8,431 nucleotides of DNA from Candidatus Latescibacter anaerobius SCGC AAA252-E07. GTDB lineage: Bacteria; Latescibacterota; Latescibacteria; Latescibacterales; Latescibacteraceae. Position 1 is the stretch's first letter, and every line of letters begins with the position of its first letter. Where the stretch lies: the NCBI GenBank assembly GCA_000403035.1, contig AQSL01000077.1:1-8431 (forward strand). Reading direction: 5' to 3'. The notes beneath the pieces are model-generated. The model did no database searches. It worked only from the letters and a program-made list of their open reading frames with translations, and had not been told where the DNA came from. Positions 5,925-8,431 of this stretch are shown here, one piece after another. Made by a program: the position numbers and the translations under genes.

Positions 5925-6980
5925 TTACGATTCTCCATAAATCTTTACACCGATTTTTTTCGCGGTATCTAACAAAAACTGCCTCGAGGGCGGGTATTGT
6001 TCAGCTTTCAAGTGTTCAATAAGAAGGCATCGTGTGTATTTCATCCTGCTGAGCTGTAGGAGGTAAGTCTCATAGTCATATGGTCCGTTGCCCTGGCCAA
6101 GAATTGCAGGTACAATCGCCGGCATCATTGCAGTCCAGTACTTATCCTTGGCGTGACCATACAAAATATCCTCACCGAGGAGATCAAAACATCGGGTGAT
6201 CAGTTCAGTCGTACGGAAGAATGTACCGGCATAAAGCATATTTGCCGGATCAAGAGCGACTTTAATACGATCATCACCGACATCCTGTTTCAGACGGACA
6301 TGGGATTCCGGATTGTTATTGTTGCAACAGTTCACTGCTTCGACTGCAAGAGGGATTTCACTTCCTGAGGTGTCTTTAAGTATCTGCTTTAAAGCATTGA
6401 CCGACATTTCCCATGTCTCTCTTGTCCAGTTATCAGGATGAGGAATGTCCTTATTTTTTGGGTTACGACCGCCGGTGTGGGTAAGAACAAACTTGAGACC
6501 AATACGATCGGCAAGCTCAATACCCTGGGCTATTCGCTTCTGGTTATTGCGGGCTTTCGTTGTGTCCGGATCGATGATGTTTACAACAACATGAAAACCG
6601 TAGAATTCGACATCATATTGTTTAAGAGCCGCATGCAATTCTCTGATCTGTGAGTCAGTTATCGTATCAAAACCTCTGGCGTTGCTTTCACAAGCAGTAT
6701 AGCCGGCATCGCGTATACCTTTTACCACATCGCCAAAACTTTTCCCTTCACCCGGCATACGTATTCTGTGTGCTATGCAACTCAGCCGTACAGGTGTCCG
6801 TCCGGGTGTCATATCCCGTTTGAGATTTTGAGGGGGGCTCCACTGTGTCAGGAAATCTTCACCCCATACTTCATCAAGAGTAACAGCATGAGAAGGAGCC
6901 GGTTGAGCACTCAGAAACATTCCCGTTGATAAAGCTCCCGTTGCTGCGATTGCCTTACGTCTCGAAATAGGTTTTGTCAT
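5925..6980 (-). CDS. Sugar phosphate isomerase/epimerase-like TIM barrel, Tat-exported
   Basis: This 351-residue protein has a Tat leader, SRRKAIAATG (residues 6-15), and a cleavage-type site around APSHA (residues 28-32). The rest follows the xylose isomerase-like TIM barrel (AP endonuclease 2 family). The strand motifs carry the expected metal ligands in order: E214 in AVEAVN, D244 in ALDPANM, H276 in YGHAKDK, and E322 in IEHLK. GQGNGPYDYETYL (296-308) is the usual loop before the last strands. Such enzymes shift keto groups or epimerise free or phosphorylated sugars; export by Tat argues for a non-phosphorylated sugar or glycoside. The ATG at 6980 has GGAGG ten bases upstream, somewhat far. 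It stands alone, with a terminator at 5729-5759, and shares strand and export route with the ThuA-like operon, suggesting a common pathway. Confidence 0.87.
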   Translation of the reverse strand: MTKPISRRKAIAATGALSTGMFLSAQPAPSHAVTLDEVWGEDFLTQWSPPQNLKRDMTPGRTPVRLSCIAHRIRMPGEGKSFGDVVKGIRDAGYTACESNARGFDTITDSQIRELHAALKQYDVEFYGFHVVVNIIDPDTTKARNNQKRIAQGIELADRIGLKFVLTHTGGRNPKNKDIPHPDNWTRETWEMSVNALKQILKDTSGSEIPLAVEAVNCCNNNNPESHVRLKQDVGDDRIKVALDPANMLYAGTFFRTTELITRCFDLLGEDILYGHAKDKYWTAMMPAIVPAILGQGNGPYDYETYLLQLSRMKYTRCLLIEHLKAEQYPPSRQFLLDTAKKIGVKIYGES

Positions 6981-7685
6981 GACCTAAGATCCTCCCTTTA
7001 CTCGATTTAAAATTAAGATGAATGAAGTTTTTTATTGTATAACCGTATCTAAATCCCTTAAAATAATACTTTCCATAAAACTTCATGTATTTGATGAGAC
7101 ATACTTATAAAAGGTGTCAATAAAACATATCATTTTTAAAAAGTCTGAATCAATTGTTTTTTTTGCCATATGATACATCAAAAAAGCTTTTTACAGTTTT
7201 ATTTTTTTGTATAAAATCAGGCAACGCAGGTTTTTATCAAGTTAGAATTCAGTATACTGTCGGAAGTGTAGATTATCCATGTAAATTTTCTTCACCTCTT
7301 CCATCTTTTCGATCTCAACTCACAATCGCCTTAAAATTTACTACTCAGGAGTGTTTACAGAGCTTCTTTCCTCAAATCCAGTTGAAAACCAGATCATAAT
7401 CACAGTCTATGCCTTGATAATACTCCCTCATGTCTTTAATTTAGAATATGTCGGGTAACTTCACTTTTCTGAATAGATTTAATCCGATATTCCCCATATC
7501 AAAATCATGAGGGCTAATAACTCCGAATACTTATGCTATCAATTCCATAATATTGCTTTTAATCATTTCAAACAAGATTTTTCCTTGGGAATAGTTTACT
7601 TTTTTCTTGTTTCATTACATTGATTGTACTGAAAATGGCCACCGAGAGACAGCTATCCCTTAGTTTTGCACAGAAAGGCTTTGTG
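6981..7685. other. Intergenic region with short minus-strand coding-like relics
   Basis: This 700-bp AT-rich stretch holds the upstream region of the isomerase/epimerase-like gene; TATACA-like boxes are visible on the minus strand near 7040, but none has a good -35. Two short minus-strand open stretches end in TAA: 7530-7441 (29 codons, containing HDFDMGNIG) and 7319-7242 (25 codons, containing KMEEVKKIYMDN). Neither has homology I recognise. They may be pieces of genes broken by the neighbouring insertion sequence, or chance. Positions 7540-7685 are probably the downstream end of the IS remnant. Confidence 0.35.
7488..7499 (+). repeat. Candidate terminal inverted repeat of the IS1380 remnant, left
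   Basis: TATTCCCCATAT (7488-7499) is the reverse complement of 8270-8281 at 11 of 12 positions. The two flank the transposase remnant and would define a deleted element of about 794 bp. No target-site duplication is seen outside them, and the sequence was found by eye, so a chance match is possible. Confidence 0.3.
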
Positions 7686-8099
7686 TTAACCGGCACAACA
7701 TCGTAATCGTTCTATCCGAGACACTATCCCGGCAAATAACCTTTTGTCTATTGCAACCTCAACCATCTGAAACGTGACATATCTACTGTGTCTGACAATC
7801 TTCGCCCCGGTTTTGATAAATTTTACGAGGAGACTGCGAAGTGACCGGTGTTTTATTTTCTTTGGAAGAACCAAACGTCTAAGGAAATTTCCCGGATTGT
7901 ATGCCAGAACGAACAGCCAGAGCCTAACCTGATTGGAGACGAAATGTTTGCATGAGAGCCGTGTCCGGTTCAGAGCATATTTACCTTCTTTTATCCATTA
8001 CCAGGCAGTTCCTCGTTCATTGTAGAAATGTACAATGCTTTGTGCCTTGGCGCTCATGTTGGTCACGATGCGCAAGAAGTCCACCGTTCGATGACACCT
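7686..8099 (-). pseudogene. IS1380-family transposase, C-terminal remnant with in-frame stop
   Basis: Translating the minus strand from 8099 to the TAA at 7686-7688 gives about 137 codons matching the end of IS1380-family DDE transposases: IVTNMSAKAQSIVHFYNERG, then IKEGKYALNRTRLSCKHF, NQVRLWLFVLAYNPGNFLRR, and the C-terminal KTGAKIVRHSRYVTFQM...EVAI. An in-frame TAA at 8000-7998 stands where the family has Gln (in ERGTAEQWIKEGK), and the Glu before it is Trp. Another TAA at 8102-8100 closes the frame upstream. Full-length members have roughly 400-450 residues, so about two thirds, with the N-terminal catalytic part, is missing. The element cannot make its own transposase. It lies just inside the right-hand 92-bp inverted repeat. 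Confidence 0.9.
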
Positions 8100-8339
8100 T
8101 TATTTATTACAACACACTATGTGTGCATGAAATTCAAGCTTGATACCTCCATCAAAACCAACTTTCATGCTTTCACCCCCCGGGTGACCAGTATTTGTCA
8201 GATATTTTCGAATGTTATTTATTATATAATAACATGTTATGACTAGTTATGAAAGCGTTTTTTGGTTTTATATGGTGAATAGGGGCTAAGACTTTTTGGA
8301 TTACCCACAAGAATCTCCATCTTTGAAATTTTTTAAAAC
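8100..8339. other. Non-coding stretch with AT-rich palindromes between IS remnant and right repeat
   Basis: Codons in frame with the transposase upstream of 8102 (GIKLEFH, around 8127-8147) may still belong to it, but homology is not convincing. Positions 8212-8219 and 8228-8235 form an 8-bp stem (ATGTTATT/AATAACAT), and 8229-8240 is a perfect 12-bp palindrome, ATAACATGTTAT, that shares the second arm, so two alternative hairpins are possible. No gene is seen. Confidence 0.5.
8270..8281 (-). repeat. Candidate terminal inverted repeat of the IS1380 remnant, right
   Basis: ATATGGTGAATA (8270-8281) reads TATTCACCATAT on the minus strand and pairs with 7488-7499 with one mismatch; the similarity continues weakly inward (AAAACC against CAAAATC). 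It lies upstream of the transposase remnant in its reading direction, where a left end of the IS would be expected. Confidence 0.3.
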
Positions 8340-8431
8340 GCTTATAAAGTTAGCTCCGCTTATATCCCCTCCCCATACCCGAACTCATCCCTTAACCCCT
8401 TCTCTTGGCAAGAGAAGGGGAACTGAGTAGG
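8340..8431 (-). repeat. 92-bp long inverted repeat, right copy (cut by the window end)
   Basis: This is the exact reverse complement of 73-164, including the hairpin (8396-8406 with 8410-8420, loop 8407-8409). Identity is still perfect at the last base, so the true right boundary lies outside the window. Beyond 8340 inward the match decays at once (G against A at the next position), which fixes the inner boundary at 8340 and 164. Confidence 0.95.

Noticed and set aside
7154..7399. 81-codon plus-strand frame
   Set aside because: Low-complexity N-terminus in AT-rich DNA, no ribosome site and no motif; more likely chance.
7952..8246. Plus-strand frames of 63 and 72 codons
   Set aside because: They are antisense to the IS1380 transposase remnant, whose family motifs are unmistakable.

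Overview
This window is a moderately AT-rich bacterial accessory segment. It carries a toxin-antitoxin (TA) pair at the left, a block of minus-strand genes for exported carbohydrate-type enzymes in the middle, and a decayed insertion sequence at the right. No rRNA, tRNA, CRISPR array or phage structural gene is visible. Four of the five minus-strand proteins have a twin-arginine (Tat) leader, one of them with a lipobox. ThuA-like, aldo/keto reductase-like and sugar isomerase/epimerase-like proteins with Tat leaders are typical of carbohydrate-degrading environmental lineages such as the PVC group, Poribacteria and Latescibacteria. That is an inference; no marker gene fixes the taxon.

Layout. 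Positions 40-108 hold two short GC-rich hairpins, and 73-164 is a 92-bp sequence found again, perfectly inverted, at 8340-8431. The match stops only because the window ends. Positions 312-354 hold a 14-bp inverted repeat upstream of a two-gene plus-strand operon: an excisionase-type HTH antitoxin (397-654) and a Doc/Fic-family toxin (654-1082). The toxin stop codon lies inside an imperfect palindrome (1077-1134) with the layout of an integron attC site. The minus strand then carries, in order of position, an aldo/keto reductase-like Tat lipoprotein (1310-2437), a three-gene operon read from 5016 down to 2739 (unknown secreted protein, ThuA-like 1, ThuA-like 2) that ends at a hairpin, and a Tat-exported sugar isomerase/epimerase-like TIM barrel (5925-6980). 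Positions 5017-5924 and 6981-7685 are largely non-coding. Positions 7686-8099 are the C-terminal remnant of an IS1380-family transposase with an in-frame stop.

How the genes may work together. The exported set (two paralogous ThuA-like proteins, a TIM-barrel isomerase/epimerase and an NAD(P)-fold aldo/keto reductase relative) suggests extracytoplasmic modification of a sugar or glycoside. The substrate cannot be read from sequence. The aldo/keto reductase lacks the usual catalytic Lys and His, so it may be a repurposed enzyme or a binding protein. The flanking repeats, TA pair, attC-like site and IS relic together mark the segment as mobile or recombination-prone DNA. An alternative for the inverted ends is that this is an assembly contig that stops inside a dispersed genomic repeat.
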